A stretch of DNA of 55,984 bases from Chromatiaceae bacterium (GTDB taxonomy: Bacteria > Pseudomonadota > Gammaproteobacteria > Chromatiales > Chromatiaceae). The notes under the pieces were generated by a model. The model searched no databases, was not told the origin of the DNA, and saw nothing but the letters and a program-made list of their open reading frames with translations. The translations under genes were made by a program, and so were the position numbers. Shown piece by piece: positions 1 through 9,175 of the stretch. The stretch is taken from assembly GCA_022340805.1 (NCBI GenBank), contig JAJDNF010000079.1:1-55984 (forward strand). Reading direction: 5' to 3'. Position 1 is the first letter of the stretch. Each line of letters opens with the position of its first letter.

Positions 1-346
1 AAATGCAAAGTCCAGCGCGGCCTGAGCCCGAACAGGACAGACTGTCACGTCGAATACAAGGGCCGAAGAACGCATCGAACGCCTTCCGGCTGCCACGCAA
101 CACCATGTGCCCGTCCGCCTTCATGCAATTTGCAGGCTAGCGTGCAACGAGCGACGCGCAGTGCACCGTGTCCATCTTGACAGGGTGCATTACGGCCTGT
201 GGCCTCATGCACCCTGCCGGGGTTGCGGGATCGCCCGTCGATACCGTTGCTCAGGCCCCGTTCAGCCCCCGTTCATTGGGTCGGCCCCAGTATTGCCTGC
301 GAGGGTCACGACACGACCCCGCCACTGACACAACGGAGACAACATC
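1..346. other. Left-edge region without a supportable gene
   Basis: No coding region here can be supported. A short open frame reads from base 3 to about 138 on the plus strand, but it lacks a recognisable product and could at most be the tail of an upstream gene. The clear structure is a strong inverted repeat at 181-216, listed separately. The last 40 bases hold the leader of the next gene, with a GGAG ribosome binding site about eight bases before its ATG. Confidence 0.5.
181..216 (+). repeat. Inverted repeat of the GTAGGGTGCA dispersed family
   Basis: CAGGGTGCAT (181-190) is matched exactly by ATGCACCCTG (207-216), and GGCC repeats inside the loop extend the pairing. The arms share the AGGGTGCA core with copies near 2051 and 45446. 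It lies outside genes and no T-run follows it, so it looks like a dispersed palindromic element rather than a terminator. Confidence 0.6.
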
Positions 347-856
347 ATGAACATGAGCAAGCACATCCTCGCTGCGCTGGCGGCCACCGTCCTCGGGCTG
401 TCCGGAGTCACGCATGCCCACGACTCCGCCGCCAAGGCTCGCACGCAGCTGACTGAACAAAGGCCGCAGGGGGCGGACCGCGATGCACGTCGGGATTGGC
501 ACCGCGACCACGGTCACACCAGCGGCGATTACCGCACAACCCAGGTCGACCGGCGTCAGGCACGGCAGGCGCGGCGCATCCATGCGGGTCTGCGGTCCGG
601 CGATCTCGAGCGCAGCGAGGCGCGCCGCCTGCACCGCCAGCAGCGGCAGATCGCCAGGTTGGAGCGCCGCTTTGTCAGCGACGGCCATCTGTCGATCGGC
701 GAGTGGGCACGCCTCGATCATGCGCTCGACCGCGCCAGTGCGCAGATCTACCGCGCCCGACACAACGACATCCACCGTGCCAGCGCGCATCAAAGTCATG
801 CGCATACTTATGCGCATGACGACATCGGCCTGGGCCGGGTTGCCCGTACCCACTGA
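347..856 (+). CDS. Secreted basic, His-rich hypothetical protein
   Basis: This 169-residue protein starts with a typical signal peptide (hydrophobic core about residues 6-20, likely cut after THA at 22-24). The mature part is very rich in Arg, His and Asp. Its central part is predicted helical and contains an EF-hand-like stretch (SDGHLSIGEWARLD, about 110-123), resembling small conserved periplasmic proteins of gammaproteobacteria of unknown role. The C-terminus carries many His and Asp residues, which could bind metal; that is inference. The start is supported by a GGAG site upstream. It stands alone, followed by a plus-strand mutarotase gene. Confidence 0.75.
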   Translation: MNMSKHILAALAATVLGLSGVTHAHDSAAKARTQLTEQRPQGADRDARRDWHRDHGHTSGDYRTTQVDRRQARQARRIHAGLRSGDLERSEARRLHRQQRQIARLERRFVSDGHLSIGEWARLDHALDRASAQIYRARHNDIHRASAHQSHAHTYAHDDIGLGRVARTH

Positions 857-1016
857 CCCACCTCAGGGGCGATAGCGCTCCGGGCATAGCGCGGCCGCCG
901 GGCAGGATACGGCGGCCGGTGCCTCAGCCCGATCAGCAGGCACTGTACAGCGGCACCGCGCGCCGACTAGCATGGCGTCCCCTCTTCTCCGCCATGCAGA
1001 CACAGGTACCATCCTC

Positions 1017-1925
1017 ATGAACCTTGCGCAGCTCAATCAGCAGTACGCGATCCCTGACCAGGTCGAATTCGTCGTCGGCAAGGGCGACCTGCCGCTGCTC
1101 CGGGTCAGTACCCCGGCCGCCGAGGCCCTGATCTCACTGTACGGCGGGCAGGTGTTGTCGTTTCGCCCCGCAGACCATGGCCGAGACCTGCTGTTCCTCA
1201 GTGAACTTGCGTATTTCGAGAGCGGCAAGGCGATCAAGGGCGGCGTGCCGATCTGTTGGCCATGGTTCGGTGCGGATCCGGAACAGCGTGGCCGCGCCGC
1301 GCATGGCTTCGCACGCAACAGCCTGTGGTCCGTGGATGGCGTCGAACAGGTCGCGCCGGATCTCATCCGTGTGACGCTGCTGTTGCGTGACGATGCGCAG
1401 ACCCTGGCGGTTTGGCCGCATGCCTTCGAGTTGCGCCTGGTCATCTCGATCTCTCATTCCCTCGAGCTGCAGCTGATCACACGCAATACCGGCGCACAGC
1501 CGTTTCAGATCACCCAGGCCCTGCACACCTATTTCAGCGTGGGCGAGATTGGTCAGGTCGAGGTCCACGGCCTGGACGGCTGCGAGTACCTGGACAAGGT
1601 CCGCGACTTTGCGCGCGACCGGCAGTCCGGCCCGATCACCTTCGCGCAGGAGGTCGACCGCATCTACCTGGGTGCGCCGGACCGTCTGCACATCGTCGAT
1701 CCGGCGCAGGACAGAACGATCCATATCGCCGCGGGTGGCAGCAACACGGCCGTGGTCTGGAACCCCTGGGAGCAGCTGTCGCGCACGATGGCCGATCTGG
1801 GTGACGACGACTACCGGCGCCTGGTATGTGTTGAGACCGCCAACGCAGCCGACGAGGTGATCACGATCGACACCGACGGCGAATATGCACTCAGTGCTTC
1901 CTACCGGGCGACGACCGGCGACTGA
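1017..1925 (+). CDS. D-hexose-6-phosphate mutarotase (YeaD family)
   Basis: The 302-residue product matches the aldose-1-epimerase superfamily, YeaD branch, which interconverts the anomers of glucose-6-phosphate and related sugars in the cytoplasm. Family hallmarks visible are the early GGQVLSFRP segment, the GGVPICWPWFG block near residues 78-88, AHGFAR near 97-102, and the late WNPWEQL and CVETAN motifs that shape the active site. The ATG at 1017 gives the usual length; an upstream in-frame ATG at 972 would add 15 residues and is less likely. No obvious operon partner. Confidence 0.9.
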   Translation: MNLAQLNQQYAIPDQVEFVVGKGDLPLLRVSTPAAEALISLYGGQVLSFRPADHGRDLLFLSELAYFESGKAIKGGVPICWPWFGADPEQRGRAAHGFARNSLWSVDGVEQVAPDLIRVTLLLRDDAQTLAVWPHAFELRLVISISHSLELQLITRNTGAQPFQITQALHTYFSVGEIGQVEVHGLDGCEYLDKVRDFARDRQSGPITFAQEVDRIYLGAPDRLHIVDPAQDRTIHIAAGGSNTAVVWNPWEQLSRTMADLGDDDYRRLVCVETANAADEVITIDTDGEYALSASYRATTGD

Positions 1926-2050
1926 GTGCCCGTTCCACGCAACTGCCCGGGCCACTTCGGGTCAAAGCAAAACACGCCCGATGCACCCTGCGCGCGTTGC
2001 AACACCGCCCGCCGGTATAGGCCCCAACAATAAGCGACCGTACGCTGATC

Positions 2051-2083
2051 GTAGGGTGCAGTACCGCAGCGTATTGCACCGCA
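2051..2083 (+). repeat. Dispersed GTAGGGTGCA-type repeat copy
   Basis: GTAGGGTGCA at 2051 followed by GCAGCGTATTGCACC resembles the imperfect palindromic intergenic repeat common in gammaproteobacteria. An opposite-facing ATGCACCCTG lies 60 bases upstream (1981-1990), and a GGCGGGT/ACCCGCC inverted repeat follows at 2094-2115, so the whole spacer between the mutarotase and the EF-hand gene is repeat-derived. Confidence 0.5.
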
Positions 2084-2178
2084 CGCGCCATTGGCGGGTG
2101 CATCAGGACCCGCCGATCCCGGCTGCGCACCATCAAGTGCCAGGCCGTACACCACAATCGATGGCCGATCCACCGACC

Positions 2179-2532
2179 TCAGCGGCCGCTGCCCATGCCG
2201 TGCTGCTGCATGCGCTGGTTCTGCCAGCTCGACAGTTCCTCCGCGCTGACCGAGCCGTTGCCGTCCGTGTCGATCTGTTGGTAGCTCGGCGCGTCGGCGG
2301 CATGGCGCATCGGGTAACCCTGTTTTGCACGGTATGCATAGCGCTCGCGATGCATCTGCGCGTGCTCGTCCGCGCTGACCACACCGTCAGCGTTGCGGTC
2401 CATGAGCTCGAACGGCACCGGGCCGCGGCGTTCATAGGCGTCTTCGCGCTCGTCCTCACCGGAACTCGCCGCAGCGACACCGGCCAGCATGACAAGACTC
2501 AGGGTCGAAATTGCAATGCGTTGTTTCAACAT
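2179..2532 (-). CDS. Secreted EF-hand calcium-binding protein
   Basis: A 117-residue protein with a signal peptide (about 1-22) and two canonical EF-hand loops: DRNADGVVSADE at 45-56 and DTDGNGSVSAEE at 88-99. Both keep the acidic and Asn ligands and the closing Glu, so calcium binding in the periplasm is likely. The linker and tail are rich in Gln, Met and Arg. The start is backed by an AGAGGA site a few bases upstream. The role is not known; such proteins often sit near two-component systems, and here the sensor kinase gene lies just downstream on the same strand. Confidence 0.8.
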   Translation of the reverse strand: MLKQRIAISTLSLVMLAGVAAASSGEDEREDAYERRGPVPFELMDRNADGVVSADEHAQMHRERYAYRAKQGYPMRHAADAPSYQQIDTDGNGSVSAEELSSWQNQRMQQHGMGSGR

Positions 2533-2690
2533 GACGGCGGTCCTCTTTGGACGCCCGGTCGATCCACCCTCCTGGCCTGACCGGTGCGCGGTAAATCCCG
2601 ATTCCCTCGGTGATTCACACCTTATGCCGGTATGCTGAATCCACCCTGAAAAACTGCCATCCGAATAAAAGACTTTGCGCCGTGCCTTAC

Positions 2691-4037
2691 TCAGCCCGCG
2701 CCCGTGGCCCCGGCGGAAACCGCCACGGGCAGCGACACGCGCACCTCGAGACCACCCAGATCAGCCGCGCGTGCCAGGCCAATCTGGCCGTGATAGTCAC
2801 TGACCAGGTCCTTGACGATGGCGAGGCCCAGACCGTGTCCGGCCTCCTGCTCGTCGAGCCGGCTGCCGCGGCGCAACAGTGCCGCCTGTTCGCTGTCCGC
2901 CACACCGGGGCCGTCGTCGGCCACGCGGATGGTCAGGCCGTCATCGAACCAGATCTCCAGCAAGACCTGCCGGCTGGCCCATTTGCAGGCGTTGTCGAGC
3001 AGATTGCCGAGCAGCTCCAGCATGTCCTCGTGGTCGAATGGCAGAGTGCCCTCAGGCAAGGCCCCGCTGCGGATCTGCAGCCCGCGTTCGCGATACAGCT
3101 GACGCAGCGCGTCCAGCAATTCTGCGACATGCTCGCGCGGCACGAAGCGCCGCTGTGTGCCGTCGCCGGCAAAGCGCGCGCGCTTCAGTTCGCGCTCGAT
3201 CAGTCCGCGGATACGAGCCAGCTGCCCGGTGAGGCGTTGGCGTTCGTCTGTCTGCAGCGGCAGACGGTCAAGTTCGCGCGTCGCCAGGCTCAACGGTCCC
3301 TTGAGGGCATGTGCCAGGTTGCCGAGCGCCTGGCGGGAACGGCTTAGGCGCTCCTGCAGCTGATTCAGAAGGCGGTTGACCTCGCCGGTCAGCGGGCGGA
3401 TCTCGACCGGCCCCATCACCTCGAGCCGCTGACGTCCGCCGACCGCGATCTGGTGCAGCTCTTCGCGGACCTCGTCCAGGGACCGAAAGCCGCGCCGCAG
3501 CACATAGCGCTGCACCAGCACGATCACCAGCAGCGCCAGTAGCAGCACCGCGAGCGCGATCTCCTGGAACCGTCGGATATCGCGCGCCAGCGGCGTCAGG
3601 TCTTCGGCCACGGTCAGCGTGAAACCGGCATCCGCCTTGGCGTATCCGGCGGTGCGCAACTGCAGGAGCTGCCCCCCCGGACCGGGCACCTGCATGGTAG
3701 TCACGCCTCCGGCCTGCAGGCTGGCCGCAGGCAGGCCCTCGTCCCACAGCGAGCGCGAACGGATCTGCCTGCCGTCGGCGAAGTCGAATTGGAAGTAGTG
3801 ACCGGACAGCGGCTGCTGATAGATCGGCGTTATGCGCCCCTCGCGCAGGCGCATCTGCCCGCGCGGTCCGGGCTGCAGGACCGCCAGCAGGGATTCGGCA
3901 TCGTGCTCGAGGCGCGCCACTACGTATGCCTCGCTCAGTGACTTGACCGCCGCCACCGCCCCCCACAGCAGCAGGCCGAACACCACCAGCAGCGTAACCG
4001 CCAGGCCGACCACGAAGCGCCGCTCCAACGATTTCAA
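2691..4037 (-). CDS. Sensor histidine kinase, PhoQ/QseC-like
   Basis: This 448-residue membrane kinase partners the adjacent regulator. Order: transmembrane segment 1 (about 9-30), a periplasmic sensor region (about 31-155), transmembrane 2 (about 157-178), a HAMP-like linker, the phosphoacceptor helix with His243 in [11 protein letters not shown], and the ATPase domain with N-box [11 protein letters not shown] (343-353), G1 box VADDGPGV (372-379) and [12 protein letters not shown]. It starts at a TTG codon whose bases overlap the stop of the regulator gene (TTGA), so translation is probably coupled. The ligand is unknown; operon partners with PepSY and cytochrome b561 suggest an envelope or redox signal. 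Confidence 0.9.
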   Translation of the reverse strand: MKSLERRFVVGLAVTLLVVFGLLLWGAVAAVKSLSEAYVVARLEHDAESLLAVLQPGPRGQMRLREGRITPIYQQPLSGHYFQFDFADGRQIRSRSLWDEGLPAASLQAGGVTTMQVPGPGGQLLQLRTAGYAKADAGFTLTVAEDLTPLARDIRRFQEIALAVLLLALLVIVLVQRYVLRRGFRSLDEVREELHQIAVGGRQRLEVMGPVEIRPLTGEVNRLLNQLQERLSRSRQALGNLAHALKGPLSLATRELDRLPLQTDERQRLTGQLARIRGLIERELKRARFAGDGTQRRFVPREHVAELLDALRQLYRERGLQIRSGALPEGTLPFDHEDMLELLGNLLDNACKWASRQVLLEIWFDDGLTIRVADDGPGVADSEQAALLRRGSRLDEQEAGHGLGLAIVKDLVSDYHGQIGLARAADLGGLEVRVSLPVAVSAGATGAG

Positions 4038-4699
4038 CTGCTGCCCCGGAACCGGTAGCCCTGGCCGCGCAGGGTCTCGATGTACTCCCGGCCCAGCTTG
4101 TCGCGCAGCCGGCGCACGTAGACCTCCAGGACGTTGCTGTCGGGGTCCTGATCGCCCTCGTAGACATGCTCGGTGAGGCGGCTCTTCGACAGTACCCGGT
4201 CGGGGTGATTCATCATGTAGCGCAACAGGCGAAACTCGGTGCCGGTCAGCGCGACCTCGACACCGTCCGGGCGCTGGACCCGCTGGCGCTCCTCATCGAG
4301 GCGCAGGCCGCCAATGGTCAGCTCGGCACTGGCGCGGCCGGTACTGCGCCGCAGCAGGGCCTGCACGCGCGCCAGCAGTTCCTCGATGTGAAAGGGTTTA
4401 CCCAGGTAATCGTCGGCGCCGGCCTTCAGGCCATACACACGGTCGGTCCACGAATCGCGTGCGGTAAGGATCAGTACCGGCACGCTCAGACCGTCCTTGC
4501 GCCAGGCTGCGAGCACCTCCAGGCCCGGCCGGCCCGGCAGACCCAGGTCGAGAATCACCGCATCGTAGATCTCTTCACGGCCGAGATACTCGGCATCGAT
4601 CCCATTGTCCGCGGTGTCGACCGCAAATCCGGCATGCCGAAGGTCGGCGGCAATGCCGCTGGCGAGTTCTTGATCGTCCTCGACCAGCAGCAGGCGCAC
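4034..4699 (-). CDS. OmpR/PhoP-family response regulator
   Basis: A 221-residue winged-helix regulator. The receiver domain keeps Asp51 as phosphoacceptor ([11 protein letters not shown]), Thr79 and Lys101. The C-terminal trans_reg_C DNA-binding domain includes [13 protein letters not shown] and the recognition-helix/wing region ending in [10 protein letters not shown]. The GTG at 4699 was chosen because it gives the normal N-terminus and follows the stop of the PepSY gene within a few bases; a longer frame upstream is the shadow of that gene. The kinase gene follows with a four-base overlap. It probably controls its own operon. Confidence 0.92.
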   Translation of the reverse strand: MRLLLVEDDQELASGIAADLRHAGFAVDTADNGIDAEYLGREEIYDAVILDLGLPGRPGLEVLAAWRKDGLSVPVLILTARDSWTDRVYGLKAGADDYLGKPFHIEELLARVQALLRRSTGRASAELTIGGLRLDEERQRVQRPDGVEVALTGTEFRLLRYMMNHPDRVLSKSRLTEHVYEGDQDPDSNVLEVYVRRLRDKLGREYIETLRGQGYRFRGSS

Positions 4700-4700
4700 C

Positions 4701-5036
4701 TCAGTCGTCTCCGTTGTGGCGCTGCAACGGCTCCCCGGTGGCCGCGTCGAGGTAGCGCTTGTGCACGCGGCCGTTGCTGTCGAGCATTTCCAACTCGTAG
4801 ACCATCCGGTCGCCGTCGTGCTCGAGGTCTGCCTCGAGCACGCGCTGGCCGGCCAATTCGGGGCGCTTGAGCATCTCCGCCAGCGGCAATACCTCACCGC
4901 GGCTGCGCATCTCGTGCGCCTCATCGTGATCATCGGCGGCCCCGGCAGGCGGCCCACCGTAGAACAGCGCCGCGCCCGACACGCCGGCCAGGGCTACGAG
5001 CACCCAGGCCAGGCGGAATCCATGCATGTCAGACAT
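4701..5036 (-). CDS. Secreted PepSY-domain protein
   Basis: A 111-residue protein with an N-terminal hydrophobic segment (about 8-26, signal peptide or anchor) followed by one PepSY domain (about 50-105: [19 protein letters not shown], then [23 protein letters not shown]). PepSY domains are thought to modulate periplasmic proteins or sensors. The ATG at 5036 is preceded by a strong GGAGG site six to eight bases upstream and overlaps the end of the cytochrome b561 gene; an alternative ATG lies at 5027. Being sandwiched between b561 and the two-component genes suggests a shared envelope stress or redox task. Confidence 0.85.
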   Translation of the reverse strand: MSDMHGFRLAWVLVALAGVSGAALFYGGPPAGAADDHDEAHEMRSRGEVLPLAEMLKRPELAGQRVLEADLEHDGDRMVYELEMLDSNGRVHKRYLDAATGEPLQRHNGDD

Positions 5037-5562
5037 TGCCGCCCCTCCGCAACTTGCTGCCGGTGAGCATCGCGCGCACCAGGTTTTCGCGATGCAATAC
5101 GCTGGCCACCACGACCCCACTGACGTGGGTGATCACCAGCACCAGGGTCAGGTTCGCGAATCCCTCGTGGATATCCTGCCACAACTCGTTGTCGCCGCCA
5201 CCGATCATCAGGCCAGTCACGCTGGCCGCGACCAAGCTCAGCAACAGTGCGATCACCATCCAGCCGCCGGCCGGGTTGTGGCCGAGATAATGCTCGGGCC
5301 TGCCGGAGCGGAGCGATCGCAGATAACCGAGCGTACGCGAGGGGCCGAACAGAAAATCCGTGAACCGCGCATGCTGCGAGCCGACCAGGCCCCACACCAG
5401 GCGCAGGCCGATCAGCGCCAGGATGAAATAGCCGGCGCGCTCGTGCAGCCATGCCCAGTCCTCACCACTCGCCCAGGCGATCGCGTAGGCAAACACCAGT
5501 GACCAGTGAAACACCCGGACAAACGGGTCCCAGACCTTTATCTTGCGTTGCTCGACCTGCAT
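5029..5562 (-). CDS. Cytochrome b561-family membrane protein
   Basis: The 177-residue protein has four hydrophobic helices and the paired heme-ligand histidines of prokaryotic cytochrome b/b561: VFHWSLVFAY in helix 1, WLHERAGYFIL in helix 2, and IHEGFANLTLVLVITHVSG near the end. It would move electrons between the quinone pool and a periplasmic acceptor. The ATG at 5562 is preceded by AAGAGG; an in-frame codon at 5592 gives ten extra residues. It is the first gene of the operon with PepSY, regulator and kinase. Confidence 0.9.
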   Translation of the reverse strand: MQVEQRKIKVWDPFVRVFHWSLVFAYAIAWASGEDWAWLHERAGYFILALIGLRLVWGLVGSQHARFTDFLFGPSRTLGYLRSLRSGRPEHYLGHNPAGGWMVIALLLSLVAASVTGLMIGGGDNELWQDIHEGFANLTLVLVITHVSGVVVASVLHRENLVRAMLTGSKLRRGGNV

Positions 5563-5882
5563 ATATGCCTCTTGAGTTGTCTGGCCAGCCATTTTGGACC
5601 TGAGGGAAGCGCTGATTGGGTCACCACTTCCGCGGCACCCGACCGCAATTGCTGGGTCGGCAGGCCTCGCGGCGGCTAGCGGCGCCGTGCAGACAATTCT
5701 GGGTGATCAAGCTGAAACCAATCTGAATCGCCGCCGCCAGGTCCTACCGCAGCGCGGCCGTATGGGCTGTCAGTGCGCCGGGCATTGCCCGCACCGCGCA
5801 CTTCCCTTGTCTCGCCGGCGGAGTAACATCGTCACACTGAAACAGCACAAGCTGCTCCGCGCTTCCCTGGGCCATTCGCACC
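5563..5882. promoter_or_regulatory. Divergent control region with a CCGACC/GGTCGG dyad
   Basis: This 320-base spacer separates the cytochrome b561 operon (minus) from the ABC exporter (plus). At 5639-5660 CCGACC and GGTCGG flank an inner GCAATTGC palindrome, about 80-100 bases upstream of the b561 start. It could be an operator for the regulator encoded in the operon, but that is inference. No other gene is seen in it. Confidence 0.35.
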
Positions 5883-6767
5883 ATGCCACCCCTGCTGCAA
5901 GTCGAGAACCTGATCAAACACTATCCCGGCGTGCGTGCAGTCGACGGGGTCAGTTTCGCTGTGGCCCAGGGCAGTTGCTTCGGCCTGCTGGGGCCGAACG
6001 GCGCAGGCAAGACCACCACGCTGGAGATCCTCGAGGGGGTCACCGACGCCGATCAGGGGGATATCCTGTTCCGCGCCGCGCCGCGCAACGACGGTTACCG
6101 GCAGGTGATCGGGATCCAGTTTCAGCACACCGCGCTGCAGGAATTCCAGACCGTCCGCGACACGCTGCAGCTGTTCGCCAGCTTTTACGCCCGCCGCCGC
6201 CCGATGGACGAGCTGATCGAGTTGTGCCACCTGGGTGAACTGCTCGGGCGCGACACAGCGAAGCTATCCGGCGGGCAACGCCAGCGTCTGTTGCTTGCAA
6301 TCGCGCTGATCAACGACCCCGACCTGGTGTTTCTCGACGAACCAACCACCGGGCTGGACCCGCAGTCGCGGCGCAATTTCTGGCAGCTGATCGAGGGTAT
6401 CAAGCGTGCCGGCAAGACGATCGTACTGACCACCCACTACATGGAAGAGGCCAGCGTGCTGTGCGATGAGATCGCGGTTATCGACCGCGGCCGGATCATC
6501 GAGCAGGGCCGCCCGGAGCGCCTGCTCGAGAAGCATTTCCCACGCGCCCTGGTGCGCATCCCACGCCATGCGCTGGGCCCTGCCGACGACCTGCCTGCCG
6601 GCTTCGAGCTGCGCGGCGACTATGCCGTGGCGGCCACCAGCGACATCGACCGGGTGCTGTCGACGCTCAACCGTCGGGGTATCGCGCTCGATGAGCTGCA
6701 CATCAGCAGCCCGACGCTCGACGACCTGTTTCTCAAACTCACCGGACATGGGCTGCGCGAGGCATGA
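5883..6767 (+). CDS. ABC exporter ATP-binding protein (ABC-2 type)
   Basis: A 294-residue ATPase with Walker A GPNGAGKTT (about 38-46), Q-loop region, signature LSGGQRQRL (about 128-136), Walker B LVFLDEPTTGLD and the switch His in TTHYMEE. The C-terminal 80 residues form the extension typical of drug or polysaccharide exporters (CcmA/DrrA type). The permease gene overlaps its stop by four bases (ATGA), so the two make one transporter. The substrate cannot be told from sequence. Confidence 0.92.
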   Translation: MPPLLQVENLIKHYPGVRAVDGVSFAVAQGSCFGLLGPNGAGKTTTLEILEGVTDADQGDILFRAAPRNDGYRQVIGIQFQHTALQEFQTVRDTLQLFASFYARRRPMDELIELCHLGELLGRDTAKLSGGQRQRLLLAIALINDPDLVFLDEPTTGLDPQSRRNFWQLIEGIKRAGKTIVLTTHYMEEASVLCDEIAVIDRGRIIEQGRPERLLEKHFPRALVRIPRHALGPADDLPAGFELRGDYAVAATSDIDRVLSTLNRRGIALDELHISSPTLDDLFLKLTGHGLREA

Positions 6768-7777
6768 ATACCCGCCGTATTCTCGCCGTGGTGACCGCAC
6801 GCAACCGCGAGTTCTATCGCGACAAGGCCGGCCTCGGCTGGAACATCTTCATGCCAGTGGTGATGGTCCTGGGGCTGGCGTTCATCTTCAGCAATCCCGA
6901 TGAGACCCTGTACAAGGTTGGTGTGCTCGGCGCACCGCCGGCCGGACAGACGGCGTTCCTGCGCACCCTGCATATCCGCTTTATCGCGCAGGACGACGAG
7001 GCCGCGGCGATTGACAAGGTTCGGTATCACCGCATCGACCTGCTGCTCGACCTGCGCGGCGCGCCGCGCTACTGGGTCAACGACCTGTCGCCGCGCGGCT
7101 ACATCGTCGAACGGCTGCTGTTGCAAAGCTACGCCCAACCCGCTGCCGGCCTGACGCGCGAGGCGGTCTCCGGACGGGCGGTGCGCTATGTCGACTGGGT
7201 GCTGCCCGGCGTGCTTGCAATGAACGTGATGTTCAGCAGCCTGTGGGGGGTCGGCTGGGTGATCGTGCGCTATCGCAAGAACGGGGTGCTGCGCCGCCTG
7301 CGTGCCACGCCGCTCACCGCCGGCGAGTTCCTGGTCGCGCAGATCATCTCGCGTCTGCTGGTGGTGAGCGGCGTGACCGTGCTGGTATTCGCCGGCACCC
7401 ATGCACTGCTGGATTTCCCGATGCGCGGGTCCTACCTCGCCCTCGGCCTGGTGTTCTTCGCCGGGGCGATTGCGCTGGTCAGCCTGGGGCTGATGGTCTC
7501 GGCGCGGGTGCGCAGCGAGGAACTCGCCGACGGCCTGCTCAATCTGATGTCCTGGCCGATGATGATCATGTCCGGCGTCTGGTTCTCGCTCGAGGGGACC
7601 AATGTCTGGGCGCAACGGATCGCCGAGTTCCTGCCGCTGACCCACATGGTCGACGCGGCGCGGCGGGTGATGCTCGACGGTGCAGGCCTGGACGAGGTCG
7701 GGTTCGAGATCGCCGTCCTGCTGGGTATCGGCAGCGTGCTGCTGACGCTGGCGGCCAGGACCTTTCGCTGGCAGTAG
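6764..7777 (+). CDS. ABC-2 type permease
   Basis: The 337-residue membrane protein has one N-terminal helix (about 23-44), a periplasmic loop of about 130 residues, then five or more helices, ending with the ABC-2 family feature PMMIMSGVWFSLEGTN and the LPLTHMVDAAR segment. It is the membrane half of the exporter encoded with the preceding ATPase (four-base overlap). The family moves drugs, lipids or polysaccharides outward; the substrate is unknown here. Confidence 0.9.
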   Translation: MNTRRILAVVTARNREFYRDKAGLGWNIFMPVVMVLGLAFIFSNPDETLYKVGVLGAPPAGQTAFLRTLHIRFIAQDDEAAAIDKVRYHRIDLLLDLRGAPRYWVNDLSPRGYIVERLLLQSYAQPAAGLTREAVSGRAVRYVDWVLPGVLAMNVMFSSLWGVGWVIVRYRKNGVLRRLRATPLTAGEFLVAQIISRLLVVSGVTVLVFAGTHALLDFPMRGSYLALGLVFFAGAIALVSLGLMVSARVRSEELADGLLNLMSWPMMIMSGVWFSLEGTNVWAQRIAEFLPLTHMVDAARRVMLDGAGLDEVGFEIAVLLGIGSVLLTLAARTFRWQ

Positions 7778-7900
7778 CCAGGCTCGCGTGGTAGCGGTGC
7801 TGCCGCGGTGCACCAATACAACGCACAAAGACACCTCCCGCACCAAGAAAGTTCCTCGGAATCAATTGTCAACTAACTGAAACACATGGAAATATCCTGA

Positions 7901-7938
7901 TTGCGATCTGTCAATGGCAGGCCGGGGTATAGTATATT
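7901..7938 (+). promoter_or_regulatory. AT-rich promoter with FNR-like half-palindrome
   Basis: The spacer before the next gene is strikingly AT-rich for this genome. TTGCGATCTGTCAA (7901-7914) keeps the TTG...CAA ends of an FNR/Anr-type site (seven of the ten consensus positions), and TATAGT (7928-7933) or TATATT (7933-7938) could be the -10 box. Spacing is not ideal for a class II FNR promoter, so the regulator call is weak. Confidence 0.25.
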
Positions 7939-7977
7939 AGCATTCTCTGAATTTAATCGAATCATGGGCAGTAACAG

Positions 7978-9165
7978 ATGATTCACCAGCGACTCGAAAC
8001 GGGTTACAACCCGCTGTATTTCCTCGCCGCGCTGGGCGCCGGGGGCATCGCAATGACCTTCTACGCGTACCTGATGTTCATGGTCGAGCATCCGGACGCC
8101 CCGGTGGTCACGATCGACCACCTCTGGCCTATCCTCAGCGACGGCAACCCGCTGGCCGGGGCATTCGCGGGTCTGGCCATGCTGGCGATGCTGCTCTTCG
8201 CGCTGCTGCACATCCGGCTGTTGGTCTGGAACCTGTTCGAATACCACAGGTACCGCGGAACCGAGGCCTACCGGCGGCTGCGCGCCGGGCACTCCGAGAC
8301 CTCGCTGATGGCCATTCCGCTGACCCTGGCCATGTCGGTCAATGTGTTGTTCATGGCGGCCATGGCATTGGTGCCGAATCTGTGGCGACACGCCGAGTCG
8401 GCGCTGCCGGTCGCGCTGGTCGCATTCCTCGGCATCGGCGGACAGGCCCTGTTTCTGTACGCACGCTTCCTGATCCGGGTGCTGCGCAGCGGTCAGTTCG
8501 CGGGACTCGCCGACCACGGGCTCGCGCAGATGATCGCGGTATTTGCGTTCGCGATGGTCGCACTGGGCCTCGCCGCGCCGGGCTGCATGAGCCAGCAGGC
8601 CTACGCGGGGACGATCGGCGTCGCCGGTGCGGTGTTGTTTGCGGCCATCGCGGCCGGGCTCGGCGTAGTCAAGCTCGGCCTGGGCCTGCGATCGGCGTTG
8701 AAGGACGGGATCTCCGCGTCCGCCAGCCCCGGGCTGTGGATCGTGATCCCGGTGCTGACCCTGCTCGGCATCGTGCTAATCCGCCTGGAACTGGGGCCGC
8801 TACAGGGATTCGACAGGCAGCTGCTGCAGCCCGGCCTGTTCACGCTGACCGCGGTGATACTGTCGCTGCAACTGCTGTTCGGTGTGCTCGGCTATATCGT
8901 GATGCGCCGGCTCGGCTATTTCCGCGACTACCTGCACGGCAGCGAGCGCCACCCGGCCAGCTATGCACTGATCTGCCCCGGCATCGCGCTGTTCATGTTC
9001 GGCATGTATTTCGTCAACTACGGCTTGGTGAAGACCGGCCTGGTGGACAGTCTCTCGTTGGCCTACTTTGCCCTGCTCGCACCGTTCGCGTTGGTGCAGT
9101 TCAAGTCGATCGTGACCATGTTCCGTCTCAATCGGCGCCTGCTGGGCAACCCACTGCTCGTGTGA
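7978..9165 (+). CDS. Polytopic membrane protein of unknown function
   Basis: A 395-residue protein with about ten hydrophobic helices spread over its length and short charged loops. I do not recognise a transporter signature with certainty; the overall shape resembles a conserved membrane family of sulfur-oxidising and other proteobacteria (perhaps the one recently called TsoY, some members of which are selenoproteins; I am not sure). A lone conserved-looking Cys follows a helix in APGCMSQQ (about 199-206). It has its own AT-rich promoter region and is convergent with a lipoprotein gene 10 bases away, so it is probably monocistronic. Confidence 0.7.
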   Translation: MIHQRLETGYNPLYFLAALGAGGIAMTFYAYLMFMVEHPDAPVVTIDHLWPILSDGNPLAGAFAGLAMLAMLLFALLHIRLLVWNLFEYHRYRGTEAYRRLRAGHSETSLMAIPLTLAMSVNVLFMAAMALVPNLWRHAESALPVALVAFLGIGGQALFLYARFLIRVLRSGQFAGLADHGLAQMIAVFAFAMVALGLAAPGCMSQQAYAGTIGVAGAVLFAAIAAGLGVVKLGLGLRSALKDGISASASPGLWIVIPVLTLLGIVLIRLELGPLQGFDRQLLQPGLFTLTAVILSLQLLFGVLGYIVMRRLGYFRDYLHGSERHPASYALICPGIALFMFGMYFVNYGLVKTGLVDSLSLAYFALLAPFALVQFKSIVTMFRLNRRLLGNPLLV

Positions 9166-9175
9166 CAGACAGGAT

